Numbered from the stretch's first letter, positions 45,408-54,030 are shown. The stretch is 64,000 nucleotides of DNA from Streptomyces sp. 840.1 (GCF_003751445.1 NZ_RJUU01000001.1:5632001-5696000), one strand, 5' to 3'. Notes: a model not told the origin generated them from the letters alone. A program made the numbers and translations.

Positions 45408-46685
45408 GTGAAGAGTCTGTCCGCACCCGGCCGTCGCCCCAGTCCGCCGCGCCGCTCCGACATACCCGCCGCACCGCCCGTCCGCCGGCTCGCGGGCACC
45501 GGCCCGGTGTTCGGCGCGATCCTCGACCACGGACCGGTGGCCCGTTCCACCGTCGCCCGGCTCACCGGCCTCTCGCCCGCCTCGGTCACCGGCCACGTCA
45601 CCTCACTGCTGGCCCGCGGACTGGTCCGGGAGAGCGCGGAGACCGCCGGACCCCGAGGGCTCGGCCGGCCGCACATCCCCGTCGAGATCGACACCGGCCG
45701 CTACCTGGTGGCCGGGGCGCACATCGCCGTCGCCCACTCGACCGTGTCGCTGATGGACCTGCGCGGCCGGATCGTGGCCGAGGACCGCCGGGCCCACCGC
45801 ACCACGGACCCGCACCGGATGTTCGCCGAACTCGCGGCCAGGCTGCCCCGGCTGACGGCCGCGCACGCGGACGGACGCACGGTGCTCGCCCTGGGCCTCG
45901 CCACCGGGCACCGGGTCGACCCCGTCGCCGGGGTGATCGTGGACCACCCGCACCTCGGCTGGCGCGATGTCCCGGCCCGCGACGTCCTCACCGCCGCGAC
46001 CGGGCTCCCGGTCCACGTGGACAGCCACTCCCGCGCACTGGCCCGCGCCGAGCAGCTGTTCGGCCAGGAGTCGACCCGTACCAGTACGGTCCTGCTCTTC
46101 GTCGGCGCGGTCGTGGACGCCGCCTTCGCCACCGAGGGTGCCATGCACCGGGGCCCGCGCTCGGGGGCGGGCAGCGTGGCGCATCTGCCGCTCGGCACCG
46201 AGGGGGCGGACGGTGACGTGGAGGGGGAGCGGGGCGGTGCCGGCGGCTGTTCCTGCGGGCGGGCCGGCTGCCTCCAGTCGGAGGTGTCGGAGCGCGCCAT
46301 GGTGCGGCGCGCGGCCGCTCAGGGGCTGGCCGTCGACTCGTTCCCGGAACTGCTGGACCGGGCGCTGAGCGGTGATCCGAGGGCGGTGGCCCTGTTCCGC
46401 CGGCGGGCGCGGCTGGTGGGGAGGGCCGCGGCGCTGCTGCTCGACATGTTCGACCCCGAGGTGCTCGTCGTCGTCGAGCCGGGGGCGGGCCGGATGCCGG
46501 AGTGTCTGGCCGAGCTGCGGGCCGAGGTGGCGAAGCGCTCGTGGGTCTGCGAGGACCCGGAGCGCACGGTGGTGCCGACCAGCTTCACCGGCACCGTCCT
46601 GGCCACGGCCGGCGGCGCGGTGGCGCTCGGCGCGCTGTACGCGGATCCGCTCGGCCCCTGGCCCGCGCTGCCCGCCGTCTCCTGA
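45408..46685 (+). CDS. ROK-family transcriptional regulator
   Basis: A 425-residue protein. A winged helix occupies residues 20-90 (GPVARSTVARLTGLSPASVTG). The ROK domain follows, with the zinc-binding pattern GGCSCGRAGCLQSE near residue 285. The sugar-kinase phosphate-binding glycine motif is poorly kept, so it is a regulator and not a kinase. GTG 45408 was chosen for the short extension before the HTH and a GGAAG site. It sits 190 bp after the cysteine leader ORF and just upstream of the monooxygenase/ABC cluster, so it may respond to a sulfur compound and not a sugar; that is inference. Confidence 0.85.
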   Translation: MKSLSAPGRRPSPPRRSDIPAAPPVRRLAGTGPVFGAILDHGPVARSTVARLTGLSPASVTGHVTSLLARGLVRESAETAGPRGLGRPHIPVEIDTGRYLVAGAHIAVAHSTVSLMDLRGRIVAEDRRAHRTTDPHRMFAELAARLPRLTAAHADGRTVLALGLATGHRVDPVAGVIVDHPHLGWRDVPARDVLTAATGLPVHVDSHSRALARAEQLFGQESTRTSTVLLFVGAVVDAAFATEGAMHRGPRSGAGSVAHLPLGTEGADGDVEGERGGAGGCSCGRAGCLQSEVSERAMVRRAAAQGLAVDSFPELLDRALSGDPRAVALFRRRARLVGRAAALLLDMFDPEVLVVVEPGAGRMPECLAELRAEVAKRSWVCEDPERTVVPTSFTGTVLATAGGAVALGALYADPLGPWPALPAVS

Positions 46686-46741
46686 GGCCGCCGATTCCGG
46701 CGGGCCCTTCCGGATCCGACTTAATTCAGGCAGTTGCATTG

Positions 46742-46771
46742 TTGACCGGGTACGAATGCGGACGGGATGAT
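46742..46771 (+). promoter_or_regulatory. Promoter resembling the leader-peptide promoter
   Basis: -35 TTGACC (46742-46747), 18-bp spacer, -10 GATGAT (46766-46771). It shares TTGACCGGGT and the 18-bp spacing with the promoter at 45099. The ATG at 46778 is only six bases beyond the -10, so the transcript is predicted to be leaderless. Confidence 0.5.
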
Positions 46772-46777
46772 GGATTC

Positions 46778-46900
46778 ATGACCAGCAGGCAGCGGAATTC
46801 ACGGAACGCGTCCTCGGTGACGCGCGTCTTCCGTCTGTCCTCGACGGCGTTCGCCGCCGTCCGGCTCCTTTGTCGCCGCCCCTGTCCGGGCCTCCGGTAG
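46778..46900 (+). CDS. Candidate second leader peptide (40 aa)
   Basis: A 40-codon ORF with ten Arg, many Ser, and two cysteines close to the end (LLCRRPCPGLR). It lacks the HIDL core of the first leader. Its position right at a predicted transcription start, the Cys pair near the C-terminus and the hairpin downstream resemble cysteine attenuators. It precedes the flavin reductase, ABC importer and monooxygenase genes by 165 bp. It may be a chance ORF; confidence is moderate to low. Confidence 0.4.
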   Translation: MTSRQRNSRNASSVTRVFRLSSTAFAAVRLLCRRPCPGLR

Positions 46901-47065
46901 ACCTGCCGCGTTCGTCGCGACTTCTCCGTTTCGTTTTCCCCGCCGGCCCCCGTCCGGCATTTCCGTCATGGTCGCGGCGCCCCGCCGCGCATTCCATGCA
47001 TGCGCGTACTCGCCATTCCCGCGACCTTTCTCGCCCCTTTCCGACCAGTCACCCCGGGAGAGACG

Positions 47066-47632
47066 TTGACCGTCACCGTGTCCTCATTCACCGCACCGAT
47101 CGCATCGGACGCTGCGGCCGGATCGCCCGCGCCCGGCATCGACCCGGGCCGCTTCAGGCAGGCGTTCCGCCGCTATCCCGCCGGAGTCGTCGTCGTCACC
47201 GCCGACGCGGGCCGGGGCCCCATAGGTTTCACCGCGACCTCGCTCAGCTCGCTCTCGCTGGACCCGCCGCTGGTGTCGTTCGGGATCGGCACCACCACCT
47301 CGTCCTGGCCGCACATCGAACGGGCCCGCACGGCCGTCGTGAACTTCCTCGGCGCCGAACAGCGCGCACTGGCCACCACCTTCGCCACCAGCGGCATCGA
47401 CCGCTTCGCCGCCCCCACCCGCTGGCGGCGGCTGCCGGAGGGGGAGCCGGTGCTCGACGGGGTGGCCGGGTGGCTGCGGCTGGAGATCGAACAGCTCGTC
47501 CCGGCCGGTGACCACCGCGTCGTCATCGCCCGGGTGGTGGACGCCCGGCTCCACGAGGGACACAGCCCGCTCCTCTTCCACGACGGCGGCTACCGCACCC
47601 TCCGGGCGCCCGCGCCCCCCACCGGCCACTGA
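47066..47632 (+). CDS. Flavin reductase family protein
   Basis: A 188-residue FMN-binding reductase of the HpaC/SsuE-like flavin reductase-like domain family. It shows FRRYPAGVVVVTAD, GFTATSLSSLSLDPPLVSFGI and the later FATSGIDRFA. TTG 47066 is chosen for GGGAG five bases upstream; an ATG at 47000 lacks a site. It would supply reduced FMN to the LLM monooxygenase encoded at 50387, giving a two-component oxygenase. It is the first structural gene of the cluster. Confidence 0.85.
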   Translation: MTVTVSSFTAPIASDAAAGSPAPGIDPGRFRQAFRRYPAGVVVVTADAGRGPIGFTATSLSSLSLDPPLVSFGIGTTTSSWPHIERARTAVVNFLGAEQRALATTFATSGIDRFAAPTRWRRLPEGEPVLDGVAGWLRLEIEQLVPAGDHRVVIARVVDARLHEGHSPLLFHDGGYRTLRAPAPPTGH

Positions 47633-47645
47633 CCAGGGACTCGCC

Positions 47646-48713
47646 ATGCCGTTCAACGACACACACCGGACCGTCGGCCGCAGATCATTTCTCGCACTCA
47701 CCGGTGCGACGGCCATCGGCGCGCTCGCCGCCTGCTCGCCACAGGCCGAAACGGTGGCGAGCGCCGAACCCACCGGAAAGCTTCCCTCGGGAGCGCCACC
47801 GGCCGGCACGAAACTCTCCATAGCCGTGCGCACCACCCAACTCCAGCTGGGGGCGGCCGGGCTGGAGAAGGAGCTGCCGTTCACCGTTTCCGACTGGCCC
47901 AATCTGAACGCGGGCCCCGATATCATCCAGGGATTCCGCGCCCATTCCATCGATCTCGCGGTCAATGCCGGAATTCCGCCGATCCAGGCCCAGGCCATCG
48001 GCGTCGGCGCGAAGATCGTCGCGGTGCAGGTGCGCAACAGCCCCAGCTACGTCTTCGCGACCGCGCCCGGATCGGACATCAGGAGCGTGACCGATTTCCG
48101 CGGCCGGAAGATCGGCTTCTCGCAGGGCCAGGCCCAGGGCGTCGTCGTACTGCGCGCGCTGAAGCGGGCCGGCCTCGCCAACAAGGACGTCGAACTGGTC
48201 GCCCTGCCCAGCACCCAGTTCCTCACCGCCCTGCAGTCCGGGCAGGTCGACGTGGCACCACTGGGCGAGCCGACCCTCACCAAGTACCTGAGCCAGTACG
48301 GCAAGGACGGCGCGCGCGGGATCAGGACCGACGTCGTGGACCTGCTCACGGTCCTCTGGGCGCCCGACGAGGTGCTGAACGACCGGGCCAAGGCCGCCGC
48401 CGTCCGGTCCTTCGTCCCGCTGTGGGCCCGCGGAGTGGCCTGGGCCTGGGAGAACAGCGACACCTGGATCGACACCTACTACGTCAAGGACCAGGGCGTC
48501 TCCCGGGCGGACGGCAAGCGCATCGTCGCCTCCCTGCGGCAACCGCGGTTCCCGGTGAGCTGGGACAAGGCCATCGCGTGGGAACAGGAGACCGCCGACC
48601 TGATGGCCGAGGGCGGGTTCGTGCCGAAGCAGGACGTCGCCGGGCTGTTCGACCGCCGCTTCGAGGGGCTGGCGGCCGAGGCCGTACCGGCCCGCTACCG
48701 GGAGACGTCATGA
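47646..48713 (+). CDS. ABC transporter substrate-binding lipoprotein (sulfonate/nitrate type)
   Basis: A 355-residue extracytoplasmic binding protein. The signal has a twin-arginine pattern (GRRSFLAL) and lipobox GALAAC, so it is a Tat-exported lipoprotein. The mature part resembles SsuA/TauA-type NMT1 proteins: FRAHSIDLAVNAGIPPIQAQAIG and FRGRKIGFSQGQAQGVVVLRAL. It delivers an oxyanionic substrate, most likely an alkanesulfonate or sulfone, to the permease. The stop overlaps the permease ATG. Confidence 0.87.
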   Translation: MPFNDTHRTVGRRSFLALTGATAIGALAACSPQAETVASAEPTGKLPSGAPPAGTKLSIAVRTTQLQLGAAGLEKELPFTVSDWPNLNAGPDIIQGFRAHSIDLAVNAGIPPIQAQAIGVGAKIVAVQVRNSPSYVFATAPGSDIRSVTDFRGRKIGFSQGQAQGVVVLRALKRAGLANKDVELVALPSTQFLTALQSGQVDVAPLGEPTLTKYLSQYGKDGARGIRTDVVDLLTVLWAPDEVLNDRAKAAAVRSFVPLWARGVAWAWENSDTWIDTYYVKDQGVSRADGKRIVASLRQPRFPVSWDKAIAWEQETADLMAEGGFVPKQDVAGLFDRRFEGLAAEAVPARYRETS

Positions 48714-49618
48714 CCGGACTGCTCACGAACGCCCGCACCGCGGCCCCGGTGAAGCCGGCCGTCGCGCCCGGGAAGGCGGCGAAGCGGCCGGAGCCGGGCA
48801 CGGACGCGACGGCTCCCCGCCCCGCCACGCCCCGGACCACCCGCAGACGGCTGGGTCCCGGCCGGGCCGTGCCCTTCGGCCGACTGATCGGGCCGGTCCT
48901 GGTCATCGCGCTGTGGTGGTCCGCCTCCGCCGTCGGCTACCTCGACCCCCGGATCCTGTCCGGGCCCGGCACGGTGCTCTCCACCGCGTCGGCCCTCGTC
49001 GCCGACGGCCGGCTCCAGGACAACGTCCTCATCTCACTGCAACGCGCCGGCCTCGGACTGCTCTTCGGGGTGGCGGCGGGGGTCGTGCTCGCCGTCGCGG
49101 CCGGGCTGAGCCGCACCGGCGAGTACCTGCTGGACGGCCCGCTGCAGATCAAGCGCGCCATCCCGTCCCTCGCCATGCTCCCGCTGCTGATCCTCTGGCT
49201 CGGCATCGGTGAACAGATGAAGGTCACGGTGATCGCACTCGGCGTCGCGGTGAGCATGTACATCAACACCTACGCCTCGCTGACCGGCATCGACAGCAGG
49301 TACGTCGAGCTGGCCGAGGGACTCGACCTGAGCCGGCCGCAGTTCGTCCGCAAGGTCGTCGTACCCGGCTCACTGCCCGGTTTCTTCGTCGGGCTGCGCC
49401 TCGGCGTGACCGCGTCCTGGCTGGGGCTGATCGTCGTCGAGCAGATCAACGCCACCAGCGGCATCGGCTACATGATGTTCCAGGCCCAGCAGTACGCGCA
49501 GTCCGACGTGATCATCGTGGGCCTGGTGGCCTACGGGGTCTTCGGCTTCGCGTCGGACGCGGCGGTACGCGCCGTCGAGAGGAGGGTCCTGTCATGGCGA
49601 CGCACTCTGGCGGGCTGA
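48710..49618 (+). CDS. ABC transporter permease (SsuC/TauC-like)
   Basis: A 302-residue permease. After a 60-residue cytoplasmic Ala/Pro/Arg-rich N-terminus there are about six membrane helices. The ATPase-docking EAA loop is in YVELAEGLDLSRPQFVRKVVVPGSLPGFF, cited here as YVELAEGLDLS and VVVPGSLPGFF. It starts in an ATGA overlap with the binding-protein gene and its end overlaps the ATPase gene by 25 bases. Confidence 0.9.
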   Translation: MTGLLTNARTAAPVKPAVAPGKAAKRPEPGTDATAPRPATPRTTRRRLGPGRAVPFGRLIGPVLVIALWWSASAVGYLDPRILSGPGTVLSTASALVADGRLQDNVLISLQRAGLGLLFGVAAGVVLAVAAGLSRTGEYLLDGPLQIKRAIPSLAMLPLLILWLGIGEQMKVTVIALGVAVSMYINTYASLTGIDSRYVELAEGLDLSRPQFVRKVVVPGSLPGFFVGLRLGVTASWLGLIVVEQINATSGIGYMMFQAQQYAQSDVIIVGLVAYGVFGFASDAAVRAVERRVLSWRRTLAG

Positions 49619-50403
49619 CCCGCACCCGTGCCGCCGCCGGTGGGGCCGTGGACGTCCCCGCGATACGCACCCGGCGCCTGGTCCGCAGGTTCGGTGACCG
49701 GGACGTCCTCAAGGAGCTCGATCTCACCGTCGCCCCGGGGGAGTTCACCGCACTGCTCGGACGCAGCGGCTCGGGCAAGTCCACCCTGCTGCGGGCCGTC
49801 GCCCGGCTCGACCACACCGTCGAGGGCTCGGGCGAACTCACCGTCCCCGACCGGGTCTCGCTCTCCTTCCAGGACTCCCGGCTGCTGCCCTGGCTGCGGG
49901 TCATCGACAACGTCGTCCTCGGGCTGCGCGGCCCGGGGGCCCGGGAACGCGGCCTCACCGCACTGGCCGAGGTCGGTCTGGAGGGGCGCGGCCGGTCCTG
50001 GCCGCACGAGCTGTCCGGCGGCGAGCAGCAGCGTGCCGCACTGGCCCGCGCCCTGGTCCGAGAGCCCGAACTCCTCCTCGCGGACGAGCCGTTCGGCGCC
50101 CTGGACGCCCTGACCCGGATCAGGATGCACGACCTGCTGCGCGAGCTCTACGAGCGCCACCGCCCCGCGGTGCTGCTGGTCACCCATGACGTCGACGAGG
50201 CCGTCGAGCTGGCCGACCGGGTGCTCGTCCTGGAGGACGGCCGGATCTCCGTCGACCTCACCGTCGACCTGCCCACCCCGCGGTCCCGGCGCGACCCCCG
50301 GTTCCAGGAGTACCGCGACACCCTGCTCACCGCGCTCGGCGTAGCCCAGCCCCAGCCCCAGGCCCGTACCGAACCGAAGGAACCCCATGGCCCGCACGCC
50401 TGA
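49594..50403 (+). CDS. ABC transporter ATP-binding protein (SsuB/TauB-like)
   Basis: A 269-residue ATPase with Walker A GRSGSGKSTLL, signature LSGGEQQRAALARAL and Walker B LLLADEPFGALDALT, then the H-loop in LVTHDVDEA. The compact Q-loop SFQDSRLLPWL is typical of sulfonate/nitrate importers. It completes the importer, and its 3' end overlaps the monooxygenase start. Confidence 0.93.
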   Translation: MATHSGGLTRTRAAAGGAVDVPAIRTRRLVRRFGDRDVLKELDLTVAPGEFTALLGRSGSGKSTLLRAVARLDHTVEGSGELTVPDRVSLSFQDSRLLPWLRVIDNVVLGLRGPGARERGLTALAEVGLEGRGRSWPHELSGGEQQRAALARALVREPELLLADEPFGALDALTRIRMHDLLRELYERHRPAVLLVTHDVDEAVELADRVLVLEDGRISVDLTVDLPTPRSRRDPRFQEYRDTLLTALGVAQPQPQARTEPKEPHGPHA

Positions 50404-51772
50404 CCGCAAGCAGCTGCACCTCAACGCCTTCCTCATGTCCACCGGCCACCACGAGGCGTCCTGGCGGCTCCCCGGGAGTCCGGCCGAGGCCGACTCGGAC
50501 ATCGAGCACTACAAGAACCTGGCCCGGATCGCGGAGCGCGGCAGACTGGACTCGCTGTTCCTCGCCGACAGTCCGGTCCTGATGGGCGACCCCGGACGGC
50601 GCCCGTCCGCCAAGCTGGAGCCCACCGTCCTGCTGACCGCGCTCGCCGGCGCCACCAGCCGCATCGGGCTCATCGCCACCGCGTCGACCAGCTACAACGA
50701 GCCGTACAACCTGGCCCGCCGGTTCGCCTCGCTGGACCATGTCTCGGGCGGCCGGGCCGGCTGGAACATCGTCACGACCGCGGGCGCCGACGCGGCCCGC
50801 AACTTCGGCCTCGACGACACCCCCCTGCACCACGACCGCTACCGCCGCGCCGGTGAGTTCGTCGAGGTGTCCACCAAGCTCTGGGACAGCTGGGCCGACG
50901 ACGCGGTGATTGCCGACAAGGAGCGCGGCGTGCACGCGCTGGCGGAACGGGTGCGGAAGATCGGGCACAGCGGCGAGTTCTTCCGGGTCGACGGCCCGCT
51001 GAACGTCCAACGCCCGCCGCAGGGATATCCGTTGCTCGTCCAGGCGGGCTCCAGTGAGGACGGCAAGGACTTCGCCGCCCGGTACGCGGAGGCGGTGTTC
51101 ACCGCTCAGCAGACCCTGGAGGAGGGCATCGCGTTCTACAAGGACGTGAAGCAGCGGGCCGAGGCCATCGGCCGCAACCCGGACGGCATCAAGATCCTCC
51201 CCGGCATCGTGCCCGTCATCGGTGACACCGAGGCCGAGGCGCTGGCGCTGGACTCCGAGCTGGAGAACCTCATCGTCCCGGAGTACGCCAAACGGCAGCT
51301 GGCCCAGCGCCTCGGGATCGTGGCCGACGAGCTGGACCTGGACGCGGAGCTGCCGGAGGACATTCCCACCGAGGACGAGATCGAGGGCGCCAAGAGCCGC
51401 TACACGCTCGTCGTGGAGCTCGCCAGGCGCGAGCGCCTGACCGTACGTCAGCTCATCGGCCGGCTCGGCGGCGGACGCGGCCACCGCACCTTCGCCGGCA
51501 CGGCCGAGCAGGTCGCGGACACCATCGAGCACTGGTACGACAGCGGGGCCGCCGACGGCTTCAACATCATGCCCGCCGTCCTCCCCTCCGGCCTGGAGGT
51601 GTTCGTCGACCGGGTGGTGCCGATCCTCCAGGAGCGGGGACTGTTCCGTACCGAGTACACCGCGAGTACCCTGCGCGGGCACTACGGGCTGCCCCGGCCC
51701 GCCAACCGGCTGTTCGAGACCGTCGACAGCGCCGAGGGCCACTTCGGCATCGCGCTGGCGCAGGCCGGGTGA
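50387..51772 (+). CDS. LLM-class FMN-dependent monooxygenase (NtaA/SnaA/DszA type)
   Basis: A 461-residue TIM-barrel monooxygenase. It opens QLHLNAFLMSTGHHEASWRLP and shows the family stretches LDSLFLADSPVL, GRAGWNIVTTAGADAARNFG and SSEDGKDFAARYAEAVFTAQQ, the latter split across residues 225-245. These enzymes use reduced flavin from a separate reductase to oxidise sulfur or amine compounds. With the reductase and sulfonate-type importer here, release of sulfite from an organosulfur compound is likely. The exact substrate is unknown. Confidence 0.9.
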   Translation: MARTPDRKQLHLNAFLMSTGHHEASWRLPGSPAEADSDIEHYKNLARIAERGRLDSLFLADSPVLMGDPGRRPSAKLEPTVLLTALAGATSRIGLIATASTSYNEPYNLARRFASLDHVSGGRAGWNIVTTAGADAARNFGLDDTPLHHDRYRRAGEFVEVSTKLWDSWADDAVIADKERGVHALAERVRKIGHSGEFFRVDGPLNVQRPPQGYPLLVQAGSSEDGKDFAARYAEAVFTAQQTLEEGIAFYKDVKQRAEAIGRNPDGIKILPGIVPVIGDTEAEALALDSELENLIVPEYAKRQLAQRLGIVADELDLDAELPEDIPTEDEIEGAKSRYTLVVELARRERLTVRQLIGRLGGGRGHRTFAGTAEQVADTIEHWYDSGAADGFNIMPAVLPSGLEVFVDRVVPILQERGLFRTEYTASTLRGHYGLPRPANRLFETVDSAEGHFGIALAQAG

Positions 51773-51798
51773 CGGCCTGTCCGGACCGGAGCGGCCGC

Positions 51799-51826
51799 GA
51801 CGGCCGAAGCGCCGGCGCCGGCCGTC
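51799..51826. terminator. Stem-loop between convergent genes
   Basis: GACGGCCG and CGGCCGTC flank a 12-base loop that is itself GC-rich. It lies between the monooxygenase stop and the convergent SnoaL-like gene stop. Candidate shared terminator. Confidence 0.4.
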
Positions 51827-51846
51827 CGCGCGCCGCGTACCGGGTG

Positions 51847-52215
51847 TCAGACGGCCGGCACCCGGTCCAGGAATCCGGCCACCGCGCTGATCCGCCCGTC
51901 GTCCGCGAGGATCACCACGTCCGAGCCGGCGACCGGCGCCGACCCGTCCGCCGCGGCGACCAGTTCCCAGCTGAAGCGGGCGAGGCAATGGTGGCCGTCC
52001 ACGGTCCCGGTCAGCCGGAAGGCGAAGCCGGGGAACTGCCGCTGGGCGCCGCTGACCGCGGCCGCGAGACCCTCGTGCCCTTGCACGGAGGCCAGCGGGT
52101 CGGTGTAGGTGGCGTCCTCGGTGAACGCCGCGGCGACGGCCTTCGCCAGGTCCTGGGGGGTGGCGGCGTTCCAGGCGGCGAAGTAGCGCTCGACGGCGTC
52201 GTCGTAGGAGGTCAT
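51847..52215 (-). CDS. SnoaL-like / NTF2-fold protein
   Basis: A 122-residue protein of the NTF2 fold: YDDAVERYFAAWNAATPQDLAKAV, then FTEDATYTDPLASVQGHEGLAAAV and FSWELVA, with a hydrophobic cavity. Such proteins act as small isomerases, hydrolases or binding proteins. ATG 52215 follows AGGACCC weakly; an upstream ATG adds 20 unrelated residues. Function not assigned. Confidence 0.75.
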   Translation of the reverse strand: MTSYDDAVERYFAAWNAATPQDLAKAVAAAFTEDATYTDPLASVQGHEGLAAAVSGAQRQFPGFAFRLTGTVDGHHCLARFSWELVAAADGSAPVAGSDVVILADDGRISAVAGFLDRVPAV

Positions 52216-52368
52216 CGTGGGTCCTCTCGTGGGCCCCGGCGGGTGGGCCGGGTGCGTTGTGCTGGTGAGGAACACGATGTCCGACAGCGTGGAACGGGTC
52301 GATTACCTCCGGGGTAAGCGCGGTCCGGTAGCTCCGGGGCAGGCACGGCCGCGCGGACCGGACCGCGC

Positions 52369-53211
52369 TCAGCGCCGGTGTTCGTCCAGGAAGCCCATCA
52401 GCGCGGTGTTGAGCTCCTCGGCGTGGGTCCAGCCGATGTTGTGCGGGCCGCCGGCGATCTCCACGAGACGGCTGTCACCGATGAGGTCCGGCAGCCGCCG
52501 CCCGGTCGAGTCGATGGGCAGGATGCGGTCCTCGTCGCCCTGCACGACCAGCGTCGGCACGTCGTTCTTCGGCAGGTCGTCACGGAAGTCCGTCAGCCAG
52601 GTCGGGACGCACGCAAGGGTGGCGTGGGCCGAGGCGTCCGCCGCGACGTTCCACTGCATCCGCAGGGCCTGTTCGCTGATCCGGGTGCCGGCGAGCTTGT
52701 CGGTGTTGTTGAACGCATCAAGGAAAGCGGTCAGATAGGCGGGCCGGTCGGCGACGATCGCGCTCATGATTCCGTCGAAGACGCTCCGCTCGACGCCGGC
52801 GGGGTTGTCGTCCGCCAGCAGCAGGTAGGGCGGTACGGGGGCCACCAGGACGGCCAGGCCGACCCGGCGCGAGCCGTGGTTGCCGAGGTAGCGGGTGACC
52901 TCACCGGTGCCCATGGAGAACCCGGCCAGAACCGCGTCCTGGAGGTCGAGCCTCTCCATCACGGTGTTCAGGTCAGCGGCGAACGTGTCGTAGTCGTACC
53001 CGGTGACGGGCCTGCTCGACCGGCCGAAACCGCGCCGGTCGTAGGTGATGACCCGGTACCCGGCGCCGAGCAGCACCGGGAGCTGTTTCTCCCAGGACGC
53101 GCCGCTCAGCGGGAACCCGTGGATCAGTACGACGGGCCTGCCCTCGCCGTGGTCCTCGTAGTACAGCTCGATGCCGGCGGAGTTCTCCTGGCCGACGGTG
53201 ATGTACGGCAT
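52369..53211 (-). CDS. Alpha/beta hydrolase, non-heme chloroperoxidase-like
   Basis: A 280-residue hydrolase. It shows the oxyanion-loop pattern LIHGFPLSGASWEKQ, RGFGRSSRP, the nucleophile elbow LAGFSMGTGE, the acid in VVQGDEDRILP and the histidine in GGPHNIGWTHAEELN. The set and order match bacterial cofactor-free haloperoxidases/arylesterases (PHGFP class). ATG 53211 follows GAGGGAGAG. A direct repeat lies just upstream. Natural substrates of this family are usually esters. Confidence 0.88.
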   Translation of the reverse strand: MPYITVGQENSAGIELYYEDHGEGRPVVLIHGFPLSGASWEKQLPVLLGAGYRVITYDRRGFGRSSRPVTGYDYDTFAADLNTVMERLDLQDAVLAGFSMGTGEVTRYLGNHGSRRVGLAVLVAPVPPYLLLADDNPAGVERSVFDGIMSAIVADRPAYLTAFLDAFNNTDKLAGTRISEQALRMQWNVAADASAHATLACVPTWLTDFRDDLPKNDVPTLVVQGDEDRILPIDSTGRRLPDLIGDSRLVEIAGGPHNIGWTHAEELNTALMGFLDEHRR

Positions 53212-53225
53212 GCTGGCTCTCCCTC

Positions 53226-53265
53226 GGTACGTGGGTACGTGGGTACGTGGGTACGTCGTACGTGG
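53226..53265. repeat. 8-bp tandem repeat GGTACGTG
   Basis: Four adjacent units of GGTACGTG (the fourth ends in C) followed by a shifted fifth GTACGTGG. It lies 15-54 bp upstream of the chloroperoxidase-like gene start, in its promoter/leader. GTAC and TACGTA-like cores are self-complementary, so it may be either slippage-prone DNA or clustered operators. Confidence 0.8.
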
Positions 53266-53305
53266 GTGTCGTGGCCCGGCTGCGGGCGGCGCTGCGTGCC
53301 CGCGC

Positions 53306-53758
53306 CTACATCCGGCCGTCCGGGACGACGTGCATGGCGGCCTCCTCGGCGGACGCCGCCGCGCCGTCGATCCCGACGTCCTCGCCCGCCGTGGTGTCCG
53401 GGTCGTCGCGGTCCAGCTCCCTGGTGAGGCGCCCGGCACGGGCGTCCCCGACCTCGTCGTCCCAGGGCTCGCCGTCCCCGCCCGGCACGTCGCCCACGCC
53501 GTCACCCGGCCCGTCGGCGACCTCGGGCAGCTCCCGGGCGAGCCTGCCCTCCAGGCCCTCGCCGCTGTGCTGCTCGGACGCGGTGGTGCCCCGGTCCTCC
53601 ACGGCCCACGGCCGCTCCGGCGGGGAGTACCCCTCGTCGAGCACGTCGGTGAGGTCGCGGTCGTCCAGGGTGTCTTCCACATCGAGCTGTTCGGCGGGGT
53701 CGGAGGCCTCCGGCTGCTGGGGCTGGTAGACCTCGTCGCCCCGGTCGGCATCCTTCAT
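53306..53758 (-). CDS. DUF5709-family acidic protein
   Basis: A 150-residue, strongly acidic, low-complexity protein. Its conserved core has LDVEDTLDDRDLTDVLDEGYSPPERP and RLARELPEV, the family hallmark; the first stretch runs from about residue 25 to 50. No signal or membrane segment. ATG 53758 follows GAAGGGA. DUF5709 proteins are widespread in streptomycetes and uncharacterised, probably intrinsically disordered. Confidence 0.8.
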   Translation of the reverse strand: MKDADRGDEVYQPQQPEASDPAEQLDVEDTLDDRDLTDVLDEGYSPPERPWAVEDRGTTASEQHSGEGLEGRLARELPEVADGPGDGVGDVPGGDGEPWDDEVGDARAGRLTRELDRDDPDTTAGEDVGIDGAAASAEEAAMHVVPDGRM

Positions 53759-54030
53759 GATGAGTCCCTTCCCGATGTCGGGGATCCCGGTCATGCCCAC
53801 CGTACGACGCGGGAGAAGGGGGCACAGCAGCCCATGAGCCTTCGAACTTCCCGTACCCCTTCAGGATAGGGGGCCAGGCCCCGGGCCCGCAGCCCTGCGG
53901 CCGCGGGCGGGCGGCCGGGGCACGAGTGAGGGACGATGGAAAGTGTGGGCCGCAGTGCCCCGCAGGGCGGGAACGGCACCGAAAGCCGAGTGGAGAGGCC
54001 GTCCGCAGACGCAGCCACGGAGAGGCCGTC

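Larger units (their letters stand above)
46686..47065. other. 380-bp intergenic region with second leader ORF
   Basis: It contains a promoter (46742-46771), a 40-codon ORF (46778-46900) and a downstream hairpin CGCGGCG-CCC-CGCCGCG at 46973-46989 followed by AT-richer sequence. It separates the ROK gene from the flavin reductase gene. No larger gene is supported here. Confidence 0.55.

Noticed and set aside
46870..47511. Arg/His-rich open frame overlapping the flavin reductase start
   Set aside because: Out-of-frame shadow; the reductase frame has family motifs and normal codon third-position bias.
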